NCBI GenBank assembly: GCA_026391855.1
Contig: JAPLDE010000042.1
Span: 49,287-102,532 of the forward strand
Length of the DNA stretch: 53,246 nucleotides
Reading direction: 5' to 3'
Source: Bacteroidota bacterium
GTDB taxonomy: Bacteria; Bacteroidota; Bacteroidia; Bacteroidales; CAIXZF01
The notes beneath the pieces were generated by a model. It was not told the origin of the DNA. It saw nothing but the letters and a program-made list of their open reading frames with translations, and did not search any database. Within the stretch, counting starts at the first letter, position 1; every line of letters starts with the position of its first letter. Made by a program: the position numbers and the translations under genes. Of the stretch, positions 45,487 to 53,246 are shown one piece after another.

Positions 45487-46118
45487 TAAATGATCCAACG
45501 CAATACTTCAAAAGCTTCTGCATAATGGGTACCGATCTGAGTGCCCCGGGTATAGGCAAGCGAACGGATGAATTCTTCAGAATAGTAATGTCTGAAATGC
45601 TGAGATTTATAGGTTAAAATGGAGTCAATTTTCTTTTTTATCTGATCTTCAGTGAGTGTTGAAAAACAAGAAGTTGACATGACCATGTTATTCCATGGGA
45701 GCTCATACCCCAGCAGGTTTGAATATTTGAATGCCCTGATGCTTTCGTTGTGGACCACCTGGTGATCCTGGTGGATGTCGGCTGAGGATGGGGTAAGTAC
45801 AAGCCTGGGTTTGATTTCGTGGTTAAGCTTCACCATTTCTTCAAGGATATCCTGTCTTTTATAGGAAAAGTACCTGACTTCGAAATCAAAAATTCTGACA
45901 TCTTTGATCCCGAGCAGACTGGTTGCGGTCATCAGCTCCGTTTCCAGGATATCCGAAGGAAGGTCTTTGGGTATGGTCGTCTTACATGCAGAAAAGGCAA
46001 CATAGGTGATCTCGTACCCTTCCTCAAGCCATTTCGTCACAGAACCGCCACAGCCAAACTCTCCGTCATCGGTATGGGGGGCAAGAATGAGTATTTTTCC
46101 CGGTAAACTAGCGGTCAT
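45486..46118 (-). CDS. PIG-L family N-deacetylase
   Basis: 210 residues. A zinc-dependent deacetylase of the LmbE/PIG-L family, which removes acetyl groups from N-acetylglucosamine-type sugars (for example in GPI anchors, mycothiol and bacillithiol). The zinc ligands are visible: APHTDDGEFGCGG with His15 and Asp18, and the second motif HQDHQVVHNES with His116, Asp118 and His119. The last residues (YAEAFEVLRWII) are the family's usual end. It overlaps asnB 2 by 11 bases and the downstream GT4 by 1, so it works in the glycan operon, probably deacetylating a lipid-linked or free sugar intermediate before further modification. Confidence 0.9.
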   Translation of the reverse strand: MTASLPGKILILAPHTDDGEFGCGGSVTKWLEEGYEITYVAFSACKTTIPKDLPSDILETELMTATSLLGIKDVRIFDFEVRYFSYKRQDILEEMVKLNHEIKPRLVLTPSSADIHQDHQVVHNESIRAFKYSNLLGYELPWNNMVMSTSCFSTLTEDQIKKKIDSILTYKSQHFRHYYSEEFIRSLAYTRGTQIGTHYAEAFEVLRWII

Positions 46119-47964
46119 TTAGCTGATTTATTTGGTTTTTAAATTCGTAAAGAAAATTATGAGCATTCCAATATAACCATTTTTTTGCAGGCAGCGGTTT
46201 GCTGATGAGTTTTTCTCTCTGCAATTCAAAAATGGATTCATCGATTTTCTCTTTTACCCATGGGATTTGCAGCCATTTATCGACAGGAGGCTCATATCCG
46301 AGTTTGTCTTTCCTCCAGGTGATCTCATCAGGAAGACTTCCTTCGAAAGCTTTTCTCAGGATCCATTTGGTCCATCCTTCACAGATCTTGTATGTAGAGG
46401 GTAACTGGAAAATGTATTCAACCAGGGTATGAAAAAGGAAGGGCAGCCTCACTTCCCTGGAGAAGGCCATTGAATTGCGGTCTGCCAGTTTCAGCAGTTT
46501 CCCCAGGCCATACACTGATGTTGAATAAGACAAGGTATCATTGAGGTTTCTGAAGCTTTTAAAAGGAGGCGGAAGATGTTTAAAACGATTGGCAAAATCT
46601 GCATTCAGATCGCTAAGGTAGGAAGGGATAACCAGTTTTCTTCTCTGTTCCCCTATTTCTCTCAGAAAACCCGGTCTAAGCGCTTCCATGATAAAAGAAG
46701 GACCGGTCCTGAACCTGGTGTTATGTAGCTTTTCATATCCTTTTCTTTCCCTGATGAATTTCCGGTGATTATTAAGATATAACTCTCTGAAGAAAGGATA
46801 GAAATAATGCATATACCCGGCGAATACCTCATCCGCTCCCTGTCCGTCGAGAAGCACAGTAACCCCATGCCTTGAAGCCAGTTTCATGACCTCCCACTGT
46901 GCCAGCGGGCTTACCCCGCCAATGGGTTCTTCCTGGTGCCAGAAGATCTTATCCAGGTCATCGGTGAAGTTATAACCGGTTACCCAGGTCTGATAACTGT
47001 TCAATTTTAGATTCGAGGTAAGGTATTGGACATATTTTCCTTCGTCCTTGAAGGGATCATCGAAGCGTGCTGTAAAAGTATTCTGAAGACCTTTATCCTC
47101 TTCAGGCATCAGGTCATTTATACACCATACAACAGTTGAAGAGTCAAGACCTCCGGAAAGACTGCTTCCGACAGGAACATCAGACCTCAGGCGACGCTGA
47201 ACAGACAGATGAATGAGTGAACGTACCTCCTCAGCAGCTTCACCGGGGAAGGGAACTTTTTCAAAAACCCGGGAAGGTAACTCCCAGTATCTCGTACAGG
47301 TCATTTTCCCGTTCTGATCGAGTATGAGATAATGCGCTGCTTCCAGGGTAAAGATGTCTTGAAAAAAGGTTTGTTTTTTATCGAACGGGTTCTCAACTAC
47401 CTGGTAGGCAAGGTAGTAAAACATCATGTCCATGTTCTCCTGAAATGGGACACCTCCGGCAAAAAGCCCCTTTACTTCAGAAGCAAATACAAAAGAATGT
47501 CCCGGAAAGTATTGGTAATAAAATGGTTTTTCACCGAAACGATCGCGGGCAGCAAACAGTTTCTTTTCTTTTTTATCGAAAATACAAAAGGCAAACATTC
47601 CGTCGATCATCGGCAGGCATTCCTCCCCATACGCCTGGAACAGGGCAAGTAATACCTCTGTATCTGACTGGGTATTAAACTGATAACCTTTCTTTTTCAG
47701 ATTTTCGCGAAGCTCTATGTAATTATATATCTCACCATTAAGAGTGATCACATACCTTCCACTATATTCCATTGGCTGCCTGGCGGCCTGCGACAAATCG
47801 ATGATAGCCAGGCGCCGGTGGCCCAATGCGATATTCCCCTCTTCAGAAAACCAGTGCCCGTCGCCATCAGGACCACGGTGGGCCAGGATATCTGTCATCC
47901 TTTTAAGTACGGCAGGATTGGCTTTACGCCCATCAAAGTATGCTATTCCGGCAATACCGCACAT
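46108..47964 (-). CDS. asnB: Asparagine synthase-type glutamine amidotransferase, copy 2
   Basis: 618 residues: Cys2 in MCGIAGIAYF, LAHRGPDGDG, LNGEIYNYIEL, PPi loop SGGLDSS at about 270-276, LDGQGADEVFAGYMHYFY, and EVRLPFLFHTLVEYIFQLPS. This variant (GQGADE and RLPFL instead of GDGGDE and RVPLLD in copy 1) belongs to a different subgroup, so the two copies are not recent duplicates. It starts at the 1-base overlap TAATG with the preceding glycosyltransferase. As with copy 1, the operon context suggests amidation of a sugar carboxylate or another glycan-linked acid. Confidence 0.9.
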   Translation of the reverse strand: MCGIAGIAYFDGRKANPAVLKRMTDILAHRGPDGDGHWFSEEGNIALGHRRLAIIDLSQAARQPMEYSGRYVITLNGEIYNYIELRENLKKKGYQFNTQSDTEVLLALFQAYGEECLPMIDGMFAFCIFDKKEKKLFAARDRFGEKPFYYQYFPGHSFVFASEVKGLFAGGVPFQENMDMMFYYLAYQVVENPFDKKQTFFQDIFTLEAAHYLILDQNGKMTCTRYWELPSRVFEKVPFPGEAAEEVRSLIHLSVQRRLRSDVPVGSSLSGGLDSSTVVWCINDLMPEEDKGLQNTFTARFDDPFKDEGKYVQYLTSNLKLNSYQTWVTGYNFTDDLDKIFWHQEEPIGGVSPLAQWEVMKLASRHGVTVLLDGQGADEVFAGYMHYFYPFFRELYLNNHRKFIRERKGYEKLHNTRFRTGPSFIMEALRPGFLREIGEQRRKLVIPSYLSDLNADFANRFKHLPPPFKSFRNLNDTLSYSTSVYGLGKLLKLADRNSMAFSREVRLPFLFHTLVEYIFQLPSTYKICEGWTKWILRKAFEGSLPDEITWRKDKLGYEPPVDKWLQIPWVKEKIDESIFELQREKLISKPLPAKKWLYWNAHNFLYEFKNQINQLNDR

Positions 47965-49139
47965 TATTTATCCCTCGTTTTTAGTAAGGCAAACGAAATA
48001 AATTCATTAAATGAATTATCCAGAGAATAGTAATTTTCAACCATTCTCCTTCCGTTTTGCCCGAGCGTTCTTCTTAACTCTTTTTCCTGTAATAAGGTTT
48101 CAAGCATTCGTTGCCAATCTCTGTAATCATGCGCAATCAGCAGTTCCTTCCCGTGACTCACTTCTGAAGGTAGTCCATAGGGAACACCCACCATGGGCAA
48201 ACCTGTTGCCAGGTAATCCATCACTTTCATTGTCGATTTTCCTTTTGAAATGATGCTTTCAAATTCGGGATAAATGCCTATGTCTGACTCGCTTAACAGA
48301 TTGAAAAAAGTATCAGGTTCCCATTTATGATGCTCGATGTCCAGGCCCGGGTATTGAATGGTATTTTTGCAAACCAGCACAACAGTCAGCGGGTATTTGC
48401 CTGACACCTCGGCTATCAAAGGTAAAAACCGCTGCAATAGCGGCAGATTATGAGTAAGGCCTGTCCAGAACAATCTAGGCTTGTCCCGGATCTCATAGTC
48501 CGTTTTCACAATATATTTTTCAAGATTGACAGCTACTTTCCAGGTGATCACATGATCGTGCTGTTTTTGAAAATGACTCTTTAAAAACTCGTTGGAAACG
48601 GAAAGCTGGTGCGCGTACTTAATGGTTTGACTGACCAGTAAAGGTTGCCTTTCGAAAATGGAGTCCCAGATATCAATGGTGACATGGTGGTTTATTTTGA
48701 GCAGTAATCTTTCCAGATGCGGAAATTCAAGGTCAAAATACATGGGAAACAACCCTCTCTGGATAAATGCCGCTTTATATCCTGCTGCTGCCAGGACCTG
48801 AGGTATCCTTTTCCATAGGATCCTCAGATATAACAGATACTGTAAGGGTCTTCTGCGTGCAAGGGTATCCCTGACATAATCATCACGGTACAGGTTGCAG
48901 ATCCGGTAGGTGATGTTATTTTTTTCCAGAAAAGGGATATATTCTTCAAACCTGCGGATGTAACCATCAGAACCTACAAAAGCATAGGGATAAAGGATGA
49001 GGTCCTTTTTCTTCCCGTTCCGGGGAATCAATCTGACCACCCAGTGCAATATTCTGATAAACAGGAAAGTTACATCAAGCAAAATGAGAAAGATGAGGTA
49101 AGCTGCTTTATCGACGTATTTAAGGATGAAAGACCACAT
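47964..49139 (-). CDS. GT4-like glycosyltransferase with N-terminal helix
   Basis: 391 residues from the ATG at 49139 (MWSFILKYVDKAAYLIFLI). Upstream in-frame codons run to 49274 but would cross the coaD start and promoter, so the shorter form is chosen. An N-terminal membrane helix (about 10-35) anchors it. GT-B features: DLILYPYAFVGSDGYIRRFE, FWTGLTHNLPLLQRFLPL and the donor region SKGKSTMKVMDYLATGLPMV with the conserved Asp replacing the first Glu. It is the first gene of the nine-gene operon. Membrane association suggests that it acts on a lipid-linked acceptor. Confidence 0.78.
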   Translation of the reverse strand: MWSFILKYVDKAAYLIFLILLDVTFLFIRILHWVVRLIPRNGKKKDLILYPYAFVGSDGYIRRFEEYIPFLEKNNITYRICNLYRDDYVRDTLARRRPLQYLLYLRILWKRIPQVLAAAGYKAAFIQRGLFPMYFDLEFPHLERLLLKINHHVTIDIWDSIFERQPLLVSQTIKYAHQLSVSNEFLKSHFQKQHDHVITWKVAVNLEKYIVKTDYEIRDKPRLFWTGLTHNLPLLQRFLPLIAEVSGKYPLTVVLVCKNTIQYPGLDIEHHKWEPDTFFNLLSESDIGIYPEFESIISKGKSTMKVMDYLATGLPMVGVPYGLPSEVSHGKELLIAHDYRDWQRMLETLLQEKELRRTLGQNGRRMVENYYSLDNSFNEFISFALLKTRDK

Positions 49140-49244
49140 GGTTGGAGCAGGCGGATAAGTCGGAACAGGTGAAAAACGGATTACAACATGTAAAAGTAAT
49201 TCAAATCGAACTCCTTTAAAAGGAAAAGCAAGGGGCGAAGTTCT

Positions 49245-49252
49245 TATCTTTG
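49245..49252 (+). promoter_or_regulatory. Candidate -7 box of the coaD promoter
   Basis: TATCTTTG fits TAnnTTTG. No good TTG lies 19 bases upstream. It would put the transcription start within about 10 bases of the ATG at 49269. Confidence 0.4.
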
Positions 49253-49268
49253 TTGAAAAGTCATCGAA

Positions 49269-49742
49269 ATGCAAAAAGTGGCAGTATTCCCCGGATCATT
49301 CGACCCTGTGACCCGTGGTCATGAATCTCTTGTTATCAGGGCACTTTCATTATTCGACAAGATCTATGTGGCTGTCGGGCAGAACTCCGGTAAGAACCAT
49401 TTTTTCGCTTGTGAAAAAAGAGTAAACTGGCTGAAAGAGGTTTTTAGGGGTTATCCGTCCGTTGAAGTGGAACAATACAGTGGTCTGACCATTGATTTCT
49501 GCCGGAAAGTAGGGGCAACATACATCCTCAGGGGTTTGCGGACATCATCTGATTTTGAATTTGAAAGAAGTATCGGTCAGGTGAATAAGATGATCGAACC
49601 GGGTATTGAGACCATCTTCTTTTTGTCTATGCCTGAACATACCCCCGTTAATTCATCGATAGTCAGAGACATCATCCGCAACGGAGGAGATCCGTCACCC
49701 TTTATTCCTGCAGGAATAAGCATCAGGGAAGGGATTGAATAA
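49269..49742 (+). CDS. coaD: Phosphopantetheine adenylyltransferase
   Basis: Adenylates 4'-phosphopantetheine to dephospho-CoA, the fourth step of CoA synthesis. 157 residues; the nucleotidyltransferase signature FPGSFDPVTRGHESLV (residues 7-22, with the T/HxGH ATP motif), LRGLRTSSDFEFE and MPEHTPVNSSIVRDI (the second ATP signature, normally S/TSSxVKEI) are all present. Start ATG at 49269 lies close downstream of a -7 box. The TlpA-like gene begins 25 bases after its stop and may be cotranscribed. Confidence 0.96.
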   Translation: MQKVAVFPGSFDPVTRGHESLVIRALSLFDKIYVAVGQNSGKNHFFACEKRVNWLKEVFRGYPSVEVEQYSGLTIDFCRKVGATYILRGLRTSSDFEFERSIGQVNKMIEPGIETIFFLSMPEHTPVNSSIVRDIIRNGGDPSPFIPAGISIREGIE

Positions 49743-49767
49743 TCAAACCGCTTTGATAAGGTATCCT

Positions 49768-51162
49768 ATGATCAGGTCGTTATTCATTTTCATTTATCTC
49801 CTGGCTGCCCTGGTTGGAAGGACATACGCTTCAACCACCGCCATTGAAGGCAATGCAGACGGGTTCAGGGGAAAGGTTGTCCGGTTATCGGTTTACTCCG
49901 ACCTGGTTTCGGGCCGGACAGAGGTTGTTGCCACAGCCCTGATAGGGCAGGAAGGTCATTTCAAACTGTATGCCCGGCTAAGCGATACCATGGCCGCCAT
50001 TCTGTCCATTGGAAGCCGGAAATCGAATTTCATCCTGGTTGCCGGTGAAATGTATACATGTACAATAGATGGCAGCAGCGACAGCATAGGGCAGCAGGCA
50101 ACACCCAACGCGATACTGGAGCTTAAGGTAAATTTTACCAACCTGAAGGAAGATGATCCTAACAGTGTGCTATCCCGTTTCACAGGGCTTTCCGAAAATT
50201 TTCTTTACACTCATTCGGCTGCCCTGGCCGCCAACCGCGGTAAACCGGTATATGACAGCCTGGTTTCCCTTATCCGTAAAGAATTTACTGTGGCTGAAGG
50301 ATCGTTTACCGGTATTTACATTTATTACAGGATGGCAAGGATCGAAGACATGGTCAGCCGGTGGCCGGCCAACCGGCGGTTCAGCAAATTCCTGGCAGAT
50401 AAGCCCATTCTATACAACCATCCGGGTTACATGGATTACTTTAACGATTTTTTTGAGAATTATCTGACCACAAAATCCAGGGATTTGTCTTTTACCTCCC
50501 TGGATATACCGATCAATGAGCTGGGAAGCCTGTCGGCGTTGACGGACAGCCTTGGTAAAGACAAGCTGCTGGTTAACGAACAGGTCAGGGAACTGGTGAT
50601 GATTAAAAACCTGGGTAAACTATTTCATGATAAGCGGTTCAGCCAGTCTTCCATCATCCGGATGCTTGACCTGGTAAGGCAAAACAGTAAGTTTCCTGTT
50701 CACAGGACCATAGCTGGAAACATCCTGTTTCAACTTACTCATTTATCAAAAGGAAGTAACGCCCCTGTTTTTTCATTAACGGCAGTGGACCATACTGAAA
50801 AAACGCTGGAGGATTACCGTGGCAAATGGGTATATGTTGGTTTTTTTACCACATGGTGCGAGATTTGCCTGCCCGAAATGAAGGTGATCGCTTCGTTGAA
50901 GGAGAAATATGGGGATTATGTTGAGTTTATCAGTATCTGCTGTGATGAGGACCCGATCTCCCTGACCTATTACCTGGCCGGAAACAACAACTTTAAGTGG
51001 ACATTCTTTCCGCTGACCAATTCTCAGGAAATACTCGACAATTATGAAGTGACGGCTTACCCCCTGTTTGTTTTGATCGATCCTGCCGGGAAGATATACC
51101 AGTACCCTGCCTTCAAACCCAGTGAGCACCTGGATGAATTGTTAAAAAGTCTGAAGTTTTAA
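49768..51162 (+). CDS. TlpA-like thioredoxin-fold exported protein
   Basis: 464 residues from the ATG at 49768, giving a signal peptide (MIRSLFIFIYLLAALVGRTY). The large middle region (about 25-330) has no motif I recognise and may be a beta-sandwich plus helical linker similar to other Bacteroidota TlpA-type proteins (DUF4369-like). The C-terminal thioredoxin domain (about 331-464) has the redox site FFTTWCEICLPEMK with Cys364 and Cys367, and the cis-proline region VTAYPLFVLID. It should act in the periplasm, as a disulfide reductase or isomerase. This is of interest given the cysteine-rich giant protein. Starts 25 bases after coaD. Confidence 0.85.
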   Translation: MIRSLFIFIYLLAALVGRTYASTTAIEGNADGFRGKVVRLSVYSDLVSGRTEVVATALIGQEGHFKLYARLSDTMAAILSIGSRKSNFILVAGEMYTCTIDGSSDSIGQQATPNAILELKVNFTNLKEDDPNSVLSRFTGLSENFLYTHSAALAANRGKPVYDSLVSLIRKEFTVAEGSFTGIYIYYRMARIEDMVSRWPANRRFSKFLADKPILYNHPGYMDYFNDFFENYLTTKSRDLSFTSLDIPINELGSLSALTDSLGKDKLLVNEQVRELVMIKNLGKLFHDKRFSQSSIIRMLDLVRQNSKFPVHRTIAGNILFQLTHLSKGSNAPVFSLTAVDHTEKTLEDYRGKWVYVGFFTTWCEICLPEMKVIASLKEKYGDYVEFISICCDEDPISLTYYLAGNNNFKWTFFPLTNSQEILDNYEVTAYPLFVLIDPAGKIYQYPAFKPSEHLDELLKSLKF

Positions 51163-51166
51163 GGGA

Positions 51167-51706
51167 TCAACCTTCCTTTTTGAAAAAGCTGAAATGGACT
51201 TTCCCATATTTCCGTACATCGAAGAAACCCGGGTAGGCGGAGAACCCAATGAAAGCGGAATGTTCGATAATGAACCATCCTTCAGGGTTCAGCCAGTTCC
51301 CTTCCATTATTCGAACCGGCAAATCGATGATATTATCCATATCATAAGGAGGGTCGGCAAAAATGACATCAAAACCTTCGCCCCTGTGTTTCAGGTAATT
51401 GAAGACATCTGCCCGGATCACCCTGACTTGCCTGAAAGATAATTCCTCTGCCATTTTAATGATGAAACGGGTACAGCGGGTGTCGATATCAACAGCAACC
51501 ACTTCTTTGGCTCCCCTGGAAGCAAATTCGTAGGTCAGGTTGCCGGTCCCGGAAAAAAGGTCTAGTACACGAATTTCTTCTATATCGAAATGATTCCAAA
51601 GGATATTGAACAGGCTTTCCTTCGCCAGGTCCGTAGTAGGCCGCACCGGAAGGTTGGCAGGAGCAGTTATCCTGCGGCCTCTGTGTGATCCGCTGATAAT
51701 CCTCAT
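51167..51706 (-). CDS. rsmD: 16S rRNA (guanine966-N2)-methyltransferase
   Basis: SAM-dependent methylation of G966 in 16S rRNA. 179 residues, with MRIISGSHRGRRITAPANLP and VRPTTDLAKESLFNIL at the start, the SAM loop VLDLFSGTGNLTYEFASRGA (from about residue 48) and the catalytic FADPPYD with DPPY at 118-121. It overlaps the DUF3822 gene by 4 bases (ATGA) and is convergent with the TlpA-like gene, separated by only 4 bases. The DUF3822-rsmD pair is a conserved arrangement in Bacteroidota. Confidence 0.95.
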   Translation of the reverse strand: MRIISGSHRGRRITAPANLPVRPTTDLAKESLFNILWNHFDIEEIRVLDLFSGTGNLTYEFASRGAKEVVAVDIDTRCTRFIIKMAEELSFRQVRVIRADVFNYLKHRGEGFDVIFADPPYDMDNIIDLPVRIMEGNWLNPEGWFIIEHSAFIGFSAYPGFFDVRKYGKVHFSFFKKEG

Positions 51707-52578
51707 GCCAGCAGACTGAAGAGTAACATAAAACTGAAAGAAGAGTGTTTCCTCATTTCTATCGGGATTTTTTTGAACCAGGGCAGATTTACCGGGCGGG
51801 AAGAACGAAAATAGTTATCCAGGTAAGAAACCAGGTCCGGGCATTCCGGGCTTTCTCCGGCTGTCATAACCTCTGTCCTGGAAGGATCAAGGTCATTTTC
51901 CTTCAGTGAAAGCAAGGTGTAATAGAGGACATCTTCCCTGGTCCTGACATTAAATTCATTGAAGAAGATCAATCCTGACCGGTTAAAAAGAGAAATTTTC
52001 ATCCAGTTATCAGACAGGTAAAGAAAAACTGAAGCAGCATAATTGTCGGTGGGCAGCGACGGAACCAGTTTTCCCAGCAAGGGGACGTTTTCGTGAGTGA
52101 TGATGTAATGGCTGAAATGGCTTTTCATTTCCTGGTTCCACATCCAGGGTATGGCGTAGACGGCAACAGCATTCAGTTCAGCTATTTTCTCAGAAAAGAT
52201 CATTTCACCGGTTTGCACGGGGTAAAGAGGTTCGAGGTAAACCTCTTTACGGTAGTTATCAAAAAGCGGTTCGGGTACCAGGGTAAAACTGCGGTGAGAA
52301 AGCATCAATGTAACCGGAATGTCCCTGTCCTCAAACCATGGATGTCTGTTACAGAAATAGTCCAGGGTTCCTTTAATGAGGGTTTCGTCAACACCGGGGC
52401 TTCCCTCCTGGTAACGGAAGACTTCAACACCGAAGACTTCAGTGCGGGTTGCCGACATCAGGCAGATCTCCACCTGGCTGCCGGTAACATGCATCCCTAT
52501 TGAATGAATGTTTTTATCGGCCTTTTCATTTGGCAGGTCAGGGATCCTTAGAATACCGGACAACAATAATTTATTCAT
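51703..52578 (-). CDS. DUF3822 family protein
   Basis: 291 residues; the DUF3822 family is Bacteroidota-specific and may adopt an ASKHA (actin-like ATPase) fold, though the function is unknown. Recognisable are the first strand block SIGMHVTGSQVEICLMSATR, the VTLMLSHRSFTLVPEPLFDN region, and LLGKLVPSLPTDNYAASVFLY. It is translated before and overlaps rsmD, so the two are coupled. The start ATG at 52578 faces mntP across a 106-base divergent gap. Confidence 0.75.
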   Translation of the reverse strand: MNKLLLSGILRIPDLPNEKADKNIHSIGMHVTGSQVEICLMSATRTEVFGVEVFRYQEGSPGVDETLIKGTLDYFCNRHPWFEDRDIPVTLMLSHRSFTLVPEPLFDNYRKEVYLEPLYPVQTGEMIFSEKIAELNAVAVYAIPWMWNQEMKSHFSHYIITHENVPLLGKLVPSLPTDNYAASVFLYLSDNWMKISLFNRSGLIFFNEFNVRTREDVLYYTLLSLKENDLDPSRTEVMTAGESPECPDLVSYLDNYFRSSRPVNLPWFKKIPIEMRKHSSFSFMLLFSLLA

Positions 52579-52658
52579 AAACCAATGATCAGTTATTTTT
52601 CAAAACGGTCTGAACAAAAATAATCCATTCGATCATGCAGATAAAACATTGATTGGAT

Positions 52659-52666
52659 TATTTTTG
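52659..52666 (+). promoter_or_regulatory. Candidate -7 box of the mntP-like gene
   Basis: TATTTTTG matches TAnnTTTG and lies 18 bases before the ATG at 52685. No TTG stands at the expected distance upstream, so this is a partial match. MntR-type operators are not visible by eye. Confidence 0.35.
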
Positions 52667-52684
52667 TCCCCCGCTGATTAATTT

Positions 52685-53246
52685 ATGGAACTTCTCACCT
52701 TATTTCTGGTTGCCCTGGGTTTGTGTTTCGATTCGTTTGCAGTATCTGTATCGAGCGGTATTGCCCGCACACGTATCGCCTTTTTACCGGCCACCCGCAT
52801 CGCTTTTTCCCTGGCTTTCTTCCAGGGTCTGATGCCCCTGGTGGGATGGTTCATCGGTAAAAAGATCGCTGTTGTGCTTCACCATGCCGATCATTGGATA
52901 GCCTTCGGGTTACTGGGCCTGCTTGGCCTGAAAATGATATGGGAGAGTTTGAAGAAAACCGAAGAAACGGTTGAATTCAATCCGCTGGATATCAGGATAT
53001 TGCTGATGATGTCGCTGGCTACCAGTATTGATGCCCTGGTAGTCGGCGTGAGCTTTGGAACCTTAAATGTGAATATTCTGCTGGCCATCCTGATCATTGG
53101 CGCGGTCACCTTTACCATATCCATGCTGGGTATCCTCTTTGGAAAAAAGACCGGGAACCGGTTTGGAAAAAAGATGGAGATACTCGGGGGATTGATCTTG
53201 ATTGGTATTGGCGTGAAGATACTGATTCAGCATCTATACTTCAGTT
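52685..53246 (+). CDS. mntP: MntP-like manganese efflux pump, 3' end cut by window edge
   Basis: 187 codons are visible without a stop, so only a few residues are likely missing (family length about 185-195). It is a six-helix inner-membrane protein whose two homologous halves carry the conserved acidic motifs LCFDSFAVSVSSGIA (residues about 12-26) and ATSIDALVVGVSFG (about 116-129). MntP exports Mn(II) and is usually manganese-induced. GWFIGKKI and the final GLILIGIGVKILIQH are also typical. The ATG at 52685 is the only sensible start; an open frame continues to the edge. Confidence 0.9.
   Translation, partial: MELLTLFLVALGLCFDSFAVSVSSGIARTRIAFLPATRIAFSLAFFQGLMPLVGWFIGKKIAVVLHHADHWIAFGLLGLLGLKMIWESLKKTEETVEFNPLDIRILLMMSLATSIDALVVGVSFGTLNVNILLAILIIGAVTFTISMLGILFGKKTGNRFGKKMEILGGLILIGIGVKILIQHLYFS

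Noticed and set aside
44314..46118. BshA/BshB-type bacillithiol pair (GT4 plus PIG-L)
   Set aside because: Both lie inside a long glycan operon with AsnB and several glycosyltransferases, and no BshC-like gene is present.
49139..49274. Longer start of the first operon glycosyltransferase at 49274
   Set aside because: The extra 45 residues are atypical and would run over the coaD promoter and first codons; MWSFILKY at 49139 starts the membrane helix.

Overview
The window looks like a chromosomal piece of a Bacteroidota (Bacteroidetes) genome, probably a Bacteroidales-like free-living or uncultured lineage. The evidence is a giant secreted protein ending in a type IX secretion (T9SS) sorting domain, promoters of the Bacteroidota form TTG-N19/20-TAnnTTTG (clearest before rpmH and the pepD-like gene), and lineage-typical families (DUF6427-, DUF4783- and DUF3822-like proteins, TlpA-like lipid/peptide-stress proteins, M20 PepD). 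Most gene starts lack a Shine-Dalgarno sequence, which also fits. I see no tRNA, rRNA, CRISPR array, insertion sequence or phage gene. Family assignments rest on reading motifs by eye; no database search was run.

Layout. 1-6.3 kb (+): a tightly packed operon with the end of a GT4 glycosyltransferase, purD, a small membrane protein, a DUF6427-like membrane protein, a 770-residue fusion of two glycosyltransferase domains, and rnhB. 6.3-10.6 kb: a LysM-glucosaminidase (-), rsmG (+), an OPT-family transporter broken into two frames (+), and an orphan PqqD-like protein (+). 10.6-26.9 kb (-): one giant T9SS-exported repeat protein of about 5,300 residues, interrupted by a single frameshift near 25,020. 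26.9-27.7 kb: AT-rich intergenic DNA. 27.7-36.1 kb: a PepD-like dipeptidase, rpmH (51 codons), a YfhO-like membrane protein, a glycosyltransferase (all +), then YihY/BrkB-like, nadC and DUF4783-like (all -), and rlmH plus a polytopic membrane protein (+).

37.5-49.1 kb (-) is a single run of nine overlapping or nearly touching genes: three GT4-like glycosyltransferases, two different glutamine-dependent asparagine-synthase paralogues, a PIG-L-type deacetylase, an unrecognised 426-residue protein, a GT2 polyprenyl-phosphate-type glycosyltransferase and a GT-C (GT39-like) membrane glycosyltransferase. Together they read as a surface glycan (O-antigen/exopolysaccharide or T9SS-linked A-LPS-like) assembly operon. 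49.3-53.2 kb holds coaD and a TlpA-like protein (+), rsmD and DUF3822 (-), and the start of a mntP-like manganese exporter (+), cut by the right edge.

The two themes that could be connected are a very large T9SS cell-surface protein and abundant surface-glycan glycosyltransferases. T9SS cargo with a type A sorting domain is, in characterised species, attached to a surface lipopolysaccharide, so the glycan operon could supply the anchor; that link is inference only. The most unusual objects are the giant protein (modular repeats with paired cysteines, a higher-order module duplication, cohesin-like and dockerin-like modules in one chain), its frameshift, the broken OPT gene, and the fused double glycosyltransferase.
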